Origin: Candidatus Iainarchaeum andersonii SCGC AAA011-E11
GTDB taxonomy: Archaea; Iainarchaeota; Iainarchaeia; Iainarchaeales; Iainarchaeaceae
NCBI GenBank assembly: GCA_000402355.1
Contig: AQRS01000020.1
Span: 1 to 16,070, forward strand
Reading direction: 5' to 3'
Length of the DNA stretch: 16,070 bases
The notes beneath the pieces were generated by a model. That model searched no databases and was not told where the DNA came from. It saw only the letters and a list, made by a program, of their open reading frames with translations. This document shows positions 1 through 6,349 of the stretch, one piece after another (position 1 is the first letter of the stretch; each line of letters opens with the position of its first letter). The translations under genes were made by a program, and so were the position numbers.

Positions 1-771
1 AAAATAACCATAGGAATAACCGGCAGGAAGCAGAATGCGCTCTCGCTGGAAACGGCGAAACTCTTTGCGAAACTCCTGCAAAAAAAGAACGCAGAAATTG
101 TCACTGACAAAGGGTTTTTCGGCAAAGGAAAAAGCATTTCACGGTTCAACTGCGATTTGGTGCTTTCATTCGGCGGCGACGGCACGCTTTTGCAGGTTTT
201 CCGCGACCTTAAAAAAAGAATCCCAGTAATGGAAATAAATTGCGGCAATCGCGGATTCTTGAGTTCGTACCAGCACTTTGAGGCGGAACAGGCGGTAGAA
301 GCGATAATGAAGGGGAATTATTCCGTCGAGGAACGCACAAGGATACTCGCAAAGGCCGACTCTAAAATATGCGGGGAAGCGCTTAATGAAGCCCTCTTGG
401 TTTCGAGCACGCCCGGAAGAATACTGAAATACTCGCTGTCAATAGGCGCCGAAACAAGGCGCGAAGCCGGAGACGGCCTGATAGTCGCTACTCCAACAGG
501 AAGCACTGCGCACTCCATGAGCGCAGGAGGCCCGATAGTGAAAGGCAACGCAAAGGTGTTCGTTGTCGTTAGCATGAACCCGGCTATAATAGATTGGAGC
601 CATCGCCCGTTGATAATAAATGACCACGAAAAAGTCACCATAAAGGGCTTTGAAAAGATCAAGCCCATGCTCATTCTGGATGGCCAAAAGCGCTATAAAG
701 TCAAAAATAAGGCAGAACTAACAAAAGGCGCGAATGTGCTCCTCGCAACCAGAAAAGCCTCAAAAAACTAA
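1..771 (+). CDS. nadK: NAD kinase (5' end cut by window edge)
   Basis: Phosphorylates NAD to NADP using ATP in the cytoplasm. The frame is open from base 1, so the start codon lies just outside the window. The visible N-terminus (KITIGITGRK) looks like the first beta strand, so only a few residues should be missing. Diagnostic motifs are seen in order: the GGDGTLL nucleotide-binding motif at about residues 58-64 of the visible protein, NCGNRGFLSSY at about 80-90, ALNEALL, and the family signature ATPTGSTAHSMSAGGPIV. About 256 residues are visible, close to the usual archaeal length. It ends with TAA, followed by a 90-base gap before the next possible ORF. It is on the same strand as the mevalonate operon downstream. 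Supplying NADP(H) to HMG-CoA reductase is a reasonable but unproven link. Confidence 0.93.
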   Translation, partial: KITIGITGRKQNALSLETAKLFAKLLQKKNAEIVTDKGFFGKGKSISRFNCDLVLSFGGDGTLLQVFRDLKKRIPVMEINCGNRGFLSSYQHFEAEQAVEAIMKGNYSVEERTRILAKADSKICGEALNEALLVSSTPGRILKYSLSIGAETRREAGDGLIVATPTGSTAHSMSAGGPIVKGNAKVFVVVSMNPAIIDWSHRPLIINDHEKVTIKGFEKIKPMLILDGQKRYKVKNKAELTKGANVLLATRKASKN

Positions 772-820
772 CCCCGCGTTACGGCAATCGTACTAAAGAA
801 AGGCGTTGAAAGTCGAAACC

Positions 821-829
821 TTTATATAT
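821..829 (+). promoter_or_regulatory. TATA box upstream of the micro-ORF/HMG-CoA reductase operon
   Basis: TTTATATAT follows a purine-rich BRE-like stretch (CGAAACC). Archaeal spacing of about 26 bases puts the transcript start near base 850, about 11 bases before the ATG at 862. It is the best-looking TATA box in this part of the window and may drive the whole upper mevalonate operon. Confidence 0.6.
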
Positions 830-861
830 TGCTTTTCCCACAACCATTGGAAGCGAATCAA

Positions 862-951
862 ATGAAAACACTCGAAATGCTCAAGGCTGCGGAAATAAAG
901 AGAAGGGTGAGGGCACGCATAGTGCGCGAATACCTGGCCACGCACAATTGA
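862..951 (+). CDS. Possible 29-residue basic microprotein or leader peptide
   Basis: A short ORF, MKTLEMLKAAEIKRRVRARI followed by VREYLATHN, sits about 11 bases after the transcription start predicted from the TATA box at 821-829. It ends 67 bases before HMG-CoA reductase. The peptide is basic and would form an amphipathic helix. I do not recognise a family. It could be a real small protein, a leader peptide in the 5' region of the mevalonate operon, or chance. The placement behind a good promoter is the main support. Confidence 0.35.
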   Translation: MKTLEMLKAAEIKRRVRARIVREYLATHN

Positions 952-956
952 TTTTT

Positions 957-967
957 CCATATTTTTT
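957..967 (+). promoter_or_regulatory. Weak TATA-like box before HMG-CoA reductase
   Basis: CCATATTTTTT would place transcription near base 988, about 31 bases before the reductase ATG at 1019. No Shine-Dalgarno sequence is evident in that gap. It is an alternative, or an addition, to the stronger box at 821-829. Confidence 0.3.
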
Positions 968-1018
968 CGCCCAACTCCCCAAAGCCCCAAACCACACCCA
1001 ACAAAATCCGGCTTTCGC

Positions 1019-1693
1019 ATGAAAACCTCAAAAATCCCGAAATTCTACGAAAAAACCTTGGGCGAGCGGCTCGAGGCAATAAAGGAATTCGCGGAGCTCT
1101 CCGAGGAAGAAATGCAGGCCCTCAAAAAATACGGTGCCCTCGATTTCGAGACAGCCAACAGGATGATTGAAAACGTTTACTCCACATTTCCATTGCCGCT
1201 CGGAATTGCGACAAATTTCGTTATTAACGGGCGCGAAGTCCTTGTTCCGTTCGCCCTCGAGGAACCAAGCGTGGTTGCAGCCGCATCAAATGCAGCAAAA
1301 TTGAGCTCAGGTTTTGAAGCAAAGGCAACTGCCCCCATAATGATCGGGCAAATCCAGGTCGTTAAAATAAAGAGCGCGCAGAAGGCAATCAAGGCAGTCA
1401 AGAAAAACGAAAAGGAACTCCTCGGCCTTGCAAACGCGGGGGATTCAACACTCGTAAAATTCGGCGGCGGCGCGCGCAAAATCGAGGGCAAAAAAATCCG
1501 CACAAAAAAGGGGGGGGATTCAACACTCGTAAAATTCGGCGGCGGCGCGCGCAAAATCGAGGGCAAAAAAATCCGCACAAAAAAGGGGGGGGATTCAACA
1601 CTCGTAAAATTCGGCGGCGGCGCGCGCAAAATCGAGGGCAAAAAAATCCGCACAAAAAAGGGGGGAAATGGCGATATTCCATCTGCTGGTTGA
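1019..1693 (+). CDS. HMG-CoA reductase, class II, N-terminal part (frame-broken, repeat-expanded)
   Basis: HMG-CoA reductase makes mevalonate from HMG-CoA. This frame matches the N-terminal part of the class II (Pseudomonas mevalonii-like) enzyme. It has RMIENVYSTFPLPLGIATNF, then INGREVLVPFALEEPSVVAA with the catalytic Glu at residue 82, then FGGGARKIEG. The start at 1019 aligns with the family start. From residue 141 a 25-residue unit (DSTLVKFGGGARKIEGKKIR plus TKKGG) occurs three times, where related enzymes have it once. After the third copy the frame runs into a stop (TGA ending at 1693). The rest of the enzyme continues in another frame from 1668. Removing one G from the G6 tract at 1660-1665 would join the two parts into about 469 residues, or about 419 with a single repeat unit, close to the P. 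mevalonii length of 428. As written this part lacks the NAD-binding region and the catalytic Lys, Asp and His. The cause may be a homopolymer sequencing error, a true frameshift, or a switchable tract. Confidence 0.85.
   Translation: MKTSKIPKFYEKTLGERLEAIKEFAELSEEEMQALKKYGALDFETANRMIENVYSTFPLPLGIATNFVINGREVLVPFALEEPSVVAAASNAAKLSSGFEAKATAPIMIGQIQVVKIKSAQKAIKAVKKNEKELLGLANAGDSTLVKFGGGARKIEGKKIRTKKGGDSTLVKFGGGARKIEGKKIRTKKGGDSTLVKFGGGARKIEGKKIRTKKGGNGDIPSAG
1443..1665 (+). repeat. Three identical 75-bp tandem repeats inside HMG-CoA reductase
   Basis: Copies lie at about 1443-1517, 1518-1592 and 1593-1665 and are base-for-base identical until the end of the last copy. The period is 75 bp, exactly 25 codons, so copy number does not change the frame. 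Each copy ends in a G-tract: eight G after copies 1 and 2, six G after copy 3. A five-G tract precedes copy 1. These G-tracts flanking the unit are natural sites for slippage or short-homology duplication. The identity of the copies implies a very recent event or an assembly artefact. Confidence 0.97.
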
Positions 1694-2429
1694 TGTGCGC
1701 GACGCAATGGGTGCAAATGCCGTCAACACGATGTGTGAACGCATCTCCCCGCGCATAGAGGAACTCACGGGCGGAGAGACAAGGCTAAAAATCATCACCA
1801 ACCTCGCGATACACCGCACCGTGAAAGCGAAAACAACCTGGAAAAAAGAAGTTTTGGGAGAAGAAGCCATAGAAAGAATTTTGGACGCTTACGAATTCGC
1901 GGCAAACGATGTTTTCCGCGCGGCAACGCACAACAAGGGAATAATGAACGGCATAGACGCGGTAGTAATCGCAACCGGAAATGATTTCCGCGCAATCGAA
2001 GCGGGGGCGCATTCATACGCCGCAATCTCGGGAAAATACAAACCGCTTACAAAATACTACAAAAACAAGCAAGGCGATTTGGCCGGCGAAATTGAACTGC
2101 CCCTCGCGATAGGCTTGGTCGGCGGAGCAACAAAAACACACCCGATTGCAAAAATCAGCGTGAAGATTCTCGGAGTGAAAACCGCTTCGGAACTTGCCGA
2201 AATAATCGCTTCCGTGGGATTGGCGCAGAACTTCGCGGCAATGAGGGCTCTCGCAACAGAAGGAATCCAAAAGGGCCACATGCGTTTGCACAGCAAGAAC
2301 ATTGCGGTACAGGCAGGTGCAATAGGGGTGCAGATAGAAAAAGTTTCCGGGCAAATGGTAAGAGAAGGGAATATATCAGTTTCGCGCGCAAAAGAAATAA
2401 TCGAACAGGCAAAAAAGGCGGGGAAATGA
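1668..2429 (+). CDS. HMG-CoA reductase, class II, C-terminal part
   Basis: Continues the reductase of the preceding frame. It opens with MAIFHLLVDVRDAMGANAVN, the class II dinucleotide-binding motif, then has ATHNKGIMNGID with the catalytic Lys at residue 90 and ATGNDFRAIEAGAH with the catalytic Asp at 106. GLVGGATKTHP and EGIQKGHMRLHSKN follow, the latter carrying the candidate catalytic His at 204 or 208. The C-terminus ends normally (KKAGK). In a single-frame class II enzyme the VDVRDAMGAN segment directly follows the repeat region, so the ATG at 1668 is probably an internal codon rather than a true start. The six G just before it would be too close to act as a ribosome-binding site. The stop overlaps the next ATG in an ATGA, so it is co-transcribed with the small membrane protein. 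Expression as a separate polypeptide cannot be excluded. Confidence 0.88.
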   Translation: MAIFHLLVDVRDAMGANAVNTMCERISPRIEELTGGETRLKIITNLAIHRTVKAKTTWKKEVLGEEAIERILDAYEFAANDVFRAATHNKGIMNGIDAVVIATGNDFRAIEAGAHSYAAISGKYKPLTKYYKNKQGDLAGEIELPLAIGLVGGATKTHPIAKISVKILGVKTASELAEIIASVGLAQNFAAMRALATEGIQKGHMRLHSKNIAVQAGAIGVQIEKVSGQMVREGNISVSRAKEIIEQAKKAGK

Positions 2430-2695
2430 ACAAAATTATTTGGGATGGCTTGGCCTTTTCGGCGATTACAATAGCAATTTTTGCTGTCGTGCAGTTCATC
2501 CTCTCAACCATTTTCATTACGATTGATTCAGGTAGCTTCGGGTTCCCGCTGGAATTCTATTCTTTTGGATGGGGTGCCGGTCCAATGCAAAACCGTTACA
2601 TTTTCAGTTCACAAAACTTTTACCTCAACACCTTTATTGCATTCGCAATCGGTTTTGCGGCTTCCTGTATTAAGAATTCTGTGGTGAAAAAATGA
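2426..2695 (+). CDS. Small two-helix membrane protein in the mevalonate operon
   Basis: An 89-residue hydrophobic protein I do not recognise. A first membrane segment spans about residues 8-33 (AFSAITIAIFAVVQFILSTI). An aromatic- and glycine-rich loop (SFGFPLEFYSFGWGAG) follows, and a second segment lies at about 68-83 (LNTFIAFAIGFAASCI). It overlaps HMG-CoA reductase by ATGA at 2426 and HMG-CoA synthase by ATGA at 2692, so the three genes look translationally coupled. No catalytic motif is visible. The tight coupling suggests a function with the operon but does not tell which. Confidence 0.75.
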   Translation: MNKIIWDGLAFSAITIAIFAVVQFILSTIFITIDSGSFGFPLEFYSFGWGAGPMQNRYIFSSQNFYLNTFIAFAIGFAASCIKNSVVKK

Positions 2696-3738
2696 ACCCC
2701 GGAATAGTAGGATACGGAGCGTATGTTCCGCGCAAGCGCATACTACTTACAGAAATAGCGAAAGCATGGAAAAAGGACGGCGCAAAAATTTCCTCAGGGC
2801 TCGGAGTAAAGGAAAAAGCGATTGCCTCATGGGACGAGGACACGGCAACAATCTCGGTCGAGGCGGCGCGCCTGGCGCTTGAAACAGCCAAAATTAATTC
2901 GAGGGAAATCGATGCAATATACGTTGGCTCGGAATCACATCCTTATGCCGTAAAAACGACCTCCTCGATTATCGCGGAGGCAATCAACACGGGAACCGAT
3001 TTAATGGCCGCTGATTTGGAGTTCGCGTGCAAGGCAGGAACCGCGGCATTGCAGATCTGCTACGCGCTTTCAAAAGCAAAAATGGTGCGCTACGGCCTCG
3101 CAATCGGCGCGGATACAGCACAGGGCAGGCCGGGAGACGCGCTCGAATTCACCGCGGGCTCGGGCGGGGCCGCATTCATCGTGGGCTCGAAACCGGAGGA
3201 AATAATCGCGGAAATAAACGACACTTATTCCTTTACAACCGATACGCCTGATTTCTGGAGAAGGCAACACGCAGAATTCCCATCTCATGGAGGGCGTTTC
3301 ACTGGAGAACCGGCATATTTCAGGCACGTTCTGAGCTGCGCGCGCAACATGATGGAAAAGGCAGGCATGGAAGCAAAGGATTTTGATTACGCGGTTTTCC
3401 ACCAGCCCAACGGAAAATTCCCGCGGCGCGCGGCGAAACTTTTGGGCTTTGACGAAAAAAAAATCGCGCAGGGCATGCTGACTCCGTTAATCGGAAACAC
3501 TTACTCTGGCGCCTCAATGGTAGGCCTCGCATCAGTGCTCGATGTTGCAAAGCCAGGGAACAAGATTCTGGTCGTGAGCTACGGCTCCGGAGCGGGAAGC
3601 GACGCATTTGTTTTAACGGCCACGAAAAACATTGAAAAGAAGCGCGCAAAAGTTCCGCTGCTGAAAGCGATACAGGAAAAAGAATATGTGGATTATGGGC
3701 AATACTTAATACACAGGAAAAAAATCAAGAGCTTGTGA
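2692..3738 (+). CDS. Archaeal hydroxymethylglutaryl-CoA synthase
   Basis: Condenses acetyl-CoA with acetoacetyl-CoA to HMG-CoA. At 348 residues it has the length and N-terminus (GIVGYGAYVPRKRI) of the short archaeal synthase family. Visible catalytic elements are Cys113 in EFACKAGTAALQ, His237 in AVFHQPNGKFPRR, Glu81 in VGSESHPYAV, and GNTYSGAS at about 268-275. The start is an ATGA overlap with the preceding membrane-protein gene. The thiolase begins nine bases after its stop. In archaea such as Methanothermococcus this synthase forms a complex with the thiolase and a DUF35 protein, in which acetoacetyl-CoA is passed between active sites. All three partners are present here in the same order, so the same complex is expected. 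Confidence 0.95.
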   Translation: MNPGIVGYGAYVPRKRILLTEIAKAWKKDGAKISSGLGVKEKAIASWDEDTATISVEAARLALETAKINSREIDAIYVGSESHPYAVKTTSSIIAEAINTGTDLMAADLEFACKAGTAALQICYALSKAKMVRYGLAIGADTAQGRPGDALEFTAGSGGAAFIVGSKPEEIIAEINDTYSFTTDTPDFWRRQHAEFPSHGGRFTGEPAYFRHVLSCARNMMEKAGMEAKDFDYAVFHQPNGKFPRRAAKLLGFDEKKIAQGMLTPLIGNTYSGASMVGLASVLDVAKPGNKILVVSYGSGAGSDAFVLTATKNIEKKRAKVPLLKAIQEKEYVDYGQYLIHRKKIKSL

Positions 3739-3747
3739 TGTGAAAAA

Positions 3748-4914
3748 ATGAGAAGCGTAAGCATAATCGGAGCCGGATGCACAAAATTCGGCGAGCACTG
3801 GGAAAAAAACTTCAAGGAACTCATAGCCGAAGCAGGCGTAAAAGCTATTTTGGATTCAGGGCTCGAAAGAAAAGACATCCAAGCTGTTTACGGCGGATGC
3901 ATGGCATCAGGAAGATTTGTGGGGCAGGAACACATAGGCGCACTCATTGCAGACCAATTGGGTTTGAATCCTATCCCCTCAACAAGGCTCGAGGCCGCAT
4001 GTGCATCCGGAGGAGTCGCATTGAGAAACGGTTACATTGCGGTAGCATCGGGATTGTATGACGTTGTTGCCGTGGGCGGAATAGAAAAAATGACCGAAGT
4101 TTCAACCGAAGACGCGGGATTCGCACTTGGCGGCGCTGGAGACCAAGAAACAGAATTATTCATGGGCGCTTCATTTCCCGCACTCTACGCACTGATGGCA
4201 CGTGCGCACATGAGCAAGTTCGGCACAACGGAAGAGCAATTGGCCCACGTTGCCGTGAAAAACCATTCAAATGCAGTGAACAACCCTTATGCGCAGTTCC
4301 AGAACGCGGTCACGCTTGAACAAGTAATGAAATCAGGTTACGTTGCCTCTCCTTTGAAATTGCTTGACTGCTCGCCGATAAGCGACGGCGCCGCGGCAGT
4401 GATACTTGTCTCGAGTGATTACGCGAAGAAAAACAAGCTTGACAAAAAAGCTGTTGAAATCATTGCATCCGCGCAGGCTTCTGATACTCTTGCGCTTGCT
4501 TCGCGGGAAAACCTGTACGAAACCAAGGCAGGAAAAATCGCGGGAAAGCAGGCGTACGAGCAGGCCAATTTAACTCCAAAGGACATTGACTTTGCGGAAG
4601 TCCATGATTGCTTCACAATAGCGGAAATAATGGCAATAGAAGCCCTCGGCTTCTGCAAACAGGGAGAAGGCGGAAAATTCACCGAACAGGGAAACACAAA
4701 AATGGACGGCTCAATCCCAGTAAACACTTCCGGCGGATTAAAAGCAAAAGGGCACCCCGTTGGTGCGACAGGTGTTGCACAGGCAATCGAGGCATACCAG
4801 CAATTGAACAACAATGCCGGAAAAAGGCAGGTTAAAGGCGCGGAAACAGGCCTCACGCATAATATCGGTGGTTCAGGGGCAACAGCAGTAGTTCACATTT
4901 ACAGGAAAGCATGA
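3748..4914 (+). CDS. Archaeal acetyl-CoA C-acetyltransferase (thiolase)
   Basis: Makes acetoacetyl-CoA from two acetyl-CoA. The protein has 388 residues with the thiolase active-site set: nucleophilic Cys85 in LEAACASGGVALR, His286 in EVHDCFTIAE, His336 in GGLKAKGHPVGATG, and the closing NIGGSGATAV motif. The HDCF form places it with the archaeal/SCP-x-like thiolases found beside HMG-CoA synthase, rather than with bacterial biosynthetic thiolases that have a second catalytic Cys. It starts nine bases after the synthase stop. The next gene follows after 14 bases with a strong ribosome-binding site. It likely acts in complex with the synthase and the DUF35 protein. Confidence 0.94.
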   Translation: MRSVSIIGAGCTKFGEHWEKNFKELIAEAGVKAILDSGLERKDIQAVYGGCMASGRFVGQEHIGALIADQLGLNPIPSTRLEAACASGGVALRNGYIAVASGLYDVVAVGGIEKMTEVSTEDAGFALGGAGDQETELFMGASFPALYALMARAHMSKFGTTEEQLAHVAVKNHSNAVNNPYAQFQNAVTLEQVMKSGYVASPLKLLDCSPISDGAAAVILVSSDYAKKNKLDKKAVEIIASAQASDTLALASRENLYETKAGKIAGKQAYEQANLTPKDIDFAEVHDCFTIAEIMAIEALGFCKQGEGGKFTEQGNTKMDGSIPVNTSGGLKAKGHPVGATGVAQAIEAYQQLNNNAGKRQVKGAETGLTHNIGGSGATAVVHIYRKA

Positions 4915-4917
4915 CCT

Positions 4918-4924
4918 AAGGAGG
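4918..4924 (+). promoter_or_regulatory. Strong Shine-Dalgarno before the YbjQ-like gene
   Basis: AAGGAGG lies 4 bases before ATG 4929 and 10 before the in-frame ATG at 4935. It is the only perfect Shine-Dalgarno I noticed in the operon. The short spacing leaves it open which of the two nearby in-frame ATGs is used. Confidence 0.7.
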
Positions 4925-4928
4925 ACTG

Positions 4929-5255
4929 ATGGAAATGGCTATGATACAGACAACAACGGATTTTATACCGAACAAAAAAATTACGCAGATTTTAGGAGTT
5001 GTAAGGGGGAACACAATAAGATCCAGAGGAGTCGGAGGGCACTTTGTGGCCGGCATACAGGGCATTTTCGGCGGAGAAATTTCGGCTTACGTAACCTCCT
5101 TGAACGAGGCGCGCGAAGAAGCAATACAAAGAATGGTTCAGGAAGCGGAAAAACTGAATGCCGATGCGATACTAAATGTAAGGTTCGTTACAAGCGAAGT
5201 AATGCCGTACGCCGCTGAAATACTCGCATACGGAACCGCGGTCAAACTAGGGTGA
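4929..5255 (+). CDS. YbjQ/UPF0145-family protein
   Basis: The 108-residue protein resembles the YbjQ (UPF0145, DUF74) family, often labelled putative heavy-metal-binding. It shows a GVVRGNTIRSRGVGGHFVAG segment, the GIFGGEISAYVTSLNEAREEA motif with the conserved G-G-x-x-x-A-Y, a helix REEAIQRMVQEAEKLNADAI, and a C-terminal AYGTAVKL strand. The family forms pentamers and has no firmly known function. It sits inside the thiolase-DUF35 block, which is usually uninterrupted, and four bases separate it from the DUF35 gene. Whether it serves mevalonate synthesis is unknown. The start may be 4929 or 4935. Confidence 0.87.
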   Translation: MEMAMIQTTTDFIPNKKITQILGVVRGNTIRSRGVGGHFVAGIQGIFGGEISAYVTSLNEAREEAIQRMVQEAEKLNADAILNVRFVTSEVMPYAAEILAYGTAVKLG

Positions 5256-5259
5256 AAAA

Positions 5260-5661
5260 ATGGTACAGGGTTCACTGCCGTTGCATTGGAGAAAATACCC
5301 TGAAAGATACAGGCTCGAGGGAAACAAAAATACTGAAACCGGCGAGGAGTTCTTCCCCGCGCGCGTCGTAGACCCGAAAGGCGGGAGAAAGGCAAAGCTC
5401 ATCCCAAAGGAAATGCCGCGCGAAGGAAAAATACTTTCCTGGACAGAAGTATTCGTTGGCCCTTTAGGATTTGAATATGAAACCCCGTACTTCCTCGCAA
5501 TAATAGAGCTTTCAAACAAAGTGAGGCTGCTCACGCAAATTGTAGACTCCGAAAAAGGAAAAGTGAAAATCGGCACGAAAGTGAAGAAAGTCTTCAGGAA
5601 AATTGCGGATGAGCACCACGAGGCTGCAATCGCGTACGGGTACAAGTTCAAAGTAATTTAA
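5260..5661 (+). CDS. DUF35 OB-fold scaffold protein without zinc-ribbon cysteines
   Basis: Archaeal DUF35 proteins bridge thiolase and HMG-CoA synthase. This 133-residue protein has the expected layout: an N-terminal helix with WRKYPERYRLEG, a ribbon region ending FFPARVV, then an OB-fold with GKILSWTEVFVGPLGFE, TPYFLAIIEL, LLTQIVD and VFRKIADEHH, and a C-terminal AIAYGYKFKV typical of the family. The four cysteines that normally bind zinc in the ribbon are replaced (Asn24, Thr27, Asp38 and Gly41), so it should not bind zinc there. It is the last gene of the upper operon and ends at a structured repeat. Confidence 0.87.
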   Translation: MVQGSLPLHWRKYPERYRLEGNKNTETGEEFFPARVVDPKGGRKAKLIPKEMPREGKILSWTEVFVGPLGFEYETPYFLAIIELSNKVRLLTQIVDSEKGKVKIGTKVKKVFRKIADEHHEAAIAYGYKFKVI

Positions 5662-5722
5662 CAATCCAATCCCTTTCGGGATTCCATTGACGGAAAAGAC
5701 ATCCACATTAGAGGATGTCATT
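5662..5722 (+). repeat. Structured repeat copy A (two hairpins)
   Basis: It begins directly after the DUF35 stop codon. Hairpin 1 is AATCCC-TTTC-GGGATT (5668-5683). Hairpin 2 is GACATCC (5698-5704) pairing with GGATGTC (5713-5719). TTGACGG lies between them. It aligns to a second copy at 15648-15740, which has an extra 30 bases containing a third hairpin. Stem 1 keeps its pairing although its bases differ between copies. It may be a 3'-end RNA element of the operon transcript or a remnant of a mobile-element end. Confidence 0.75.
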
Positions 5723-5729
5723 TATCGGT

Positions 5730-6230
5730 TTAGTATCCGTTTAGGTTCTTGTATTTTTCCACAATCGCGGGGTCGAACTGGTAGATGTCGTAAAGCTTCT
5801 GGCCTATTTCGGAAAAACCGTTGTCCTGCACGCAGTACCCGCCCGACTTATGTGTTTGCCCGTTAAGGGTTATTTCCATCTGCACCGTTGCGCCATCATA
5901 GCAGTCTCCAGGTTTCGCGCTCAAGTCTTCCGGAAGGCTGAAGAAATTGTTTTTCTGCACCAGCTGTATGAGTTCGTCTATTTCAGCCTGGGAAAGTTTC
6001 TTGGAAAACTTTTCCTGAATCTGGCCGGTTATTTCAAAATCATAATTCCCGTCAGGGGAAACATTGATTGTTGTGGTATAATCCTTAATCCCTGCCAGTG
6101 TAATGGCTTTGTACTTCACCGAAAGGTCATTGTTCTGCACGGCACAACCACTGAAAAATATGAGTGCCGCAACAATTAAAACCGCGGCCACCAGCTTAGG
6201 CTTCATTCCGGCTATAATTCCATTATCCAT
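5730..6230 (-). CDS. Putative secreted lipoprotein
   Basis: A 166-residue protein with an N-terminal signal (MKPKLVAAVLIVAALIFFSG from Met9) ending in a lipobox before Cys29, so it is likely lipid-anchored outside the membrane. The mature part has a helix-rich LSQAEIDELIQLVQ, KNNFFSLPEDL, and paired cysteines (GDCYDGATVQMEITLNG and GGYCVQ) that could form a disulfide. This resembles small archaeal/bacterial lipoproteins of unknown function. The start at 6230 is chosen because the TATA box at 6252-6260 would start a leaderless transcript at about that base. It converges on the upper mevalonate operon and diverges from mevalonate kinase. Confidence 0.82.
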   Translation of the reverse strand: MDNGIIAGMKPKLVAAVLIVAALIFFSGCAVQNNDLSVKYKAITLAGIKDYTTTINVSPDGNYDFEITGQIQEKFSKKLSQAEIDELIQLVQKNNFFSLPEDLSAKPGDCYDGATVQMEITLNGQTHKSGGYCVQDNGFSEIGQKLYDIYQFDPAIVEKYKNLNGY

Positions 6231-6251
6231 GCAGTATTGGTGGCTGCAGGG

Positions 6252-6260
6252 CTATTTAAA
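6252..6260 (-). promoter_or_regulatory. TATA box of the lipoprotein gene
   Basis: On the minus strand it reads TTTAAATAG. Its centre is about 26 bases from the ATG at 6230, as expected for a leaderless archaeal mRNA. Confidence 0.65.
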
Positions 6261-6312
6261 GCTTGTGAAAAGATAAGCAAAAAGGCTTCCGGCCATTCAT
6301 GTGCTTGCTGGG

Positions 6313-6320
6313 TTTAAATA
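6313..6320 (+). promoter_or_regulatory. TATA box of the lower mevalonate operon
   Basis: TTTAAATA, 30-37 bases before the mevalonate kinase ATG at 6350, predicts a start near 6343 and a leader of about 7 bases. With the minus-strand box at 6252-6260 it forms a compact divergent promoter region of about 120 bases. Confidence 0.7.
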
Positions 6321-6349
6321 ATTTTATCCGCTCTCTATTTGAGATTCAA

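Noticed and set aside
1443..1667. CRISPR-like array
   Set aside because: Units are contiguous and coding with no unique spacers.
1177..1716. Long minus-strand ORFs across the 75-bp repeats
   Set aside because: They are antisense to the reductase and low-complexity, with repeated Pro/Phe-rich units that arise from the tandem repeat.
6299..6349. N-terminal extension of mevalonate kinase from the ATG at 6299
   Set aside because: The TATA box lies inside it and the family motif starts right after ATG 6350.
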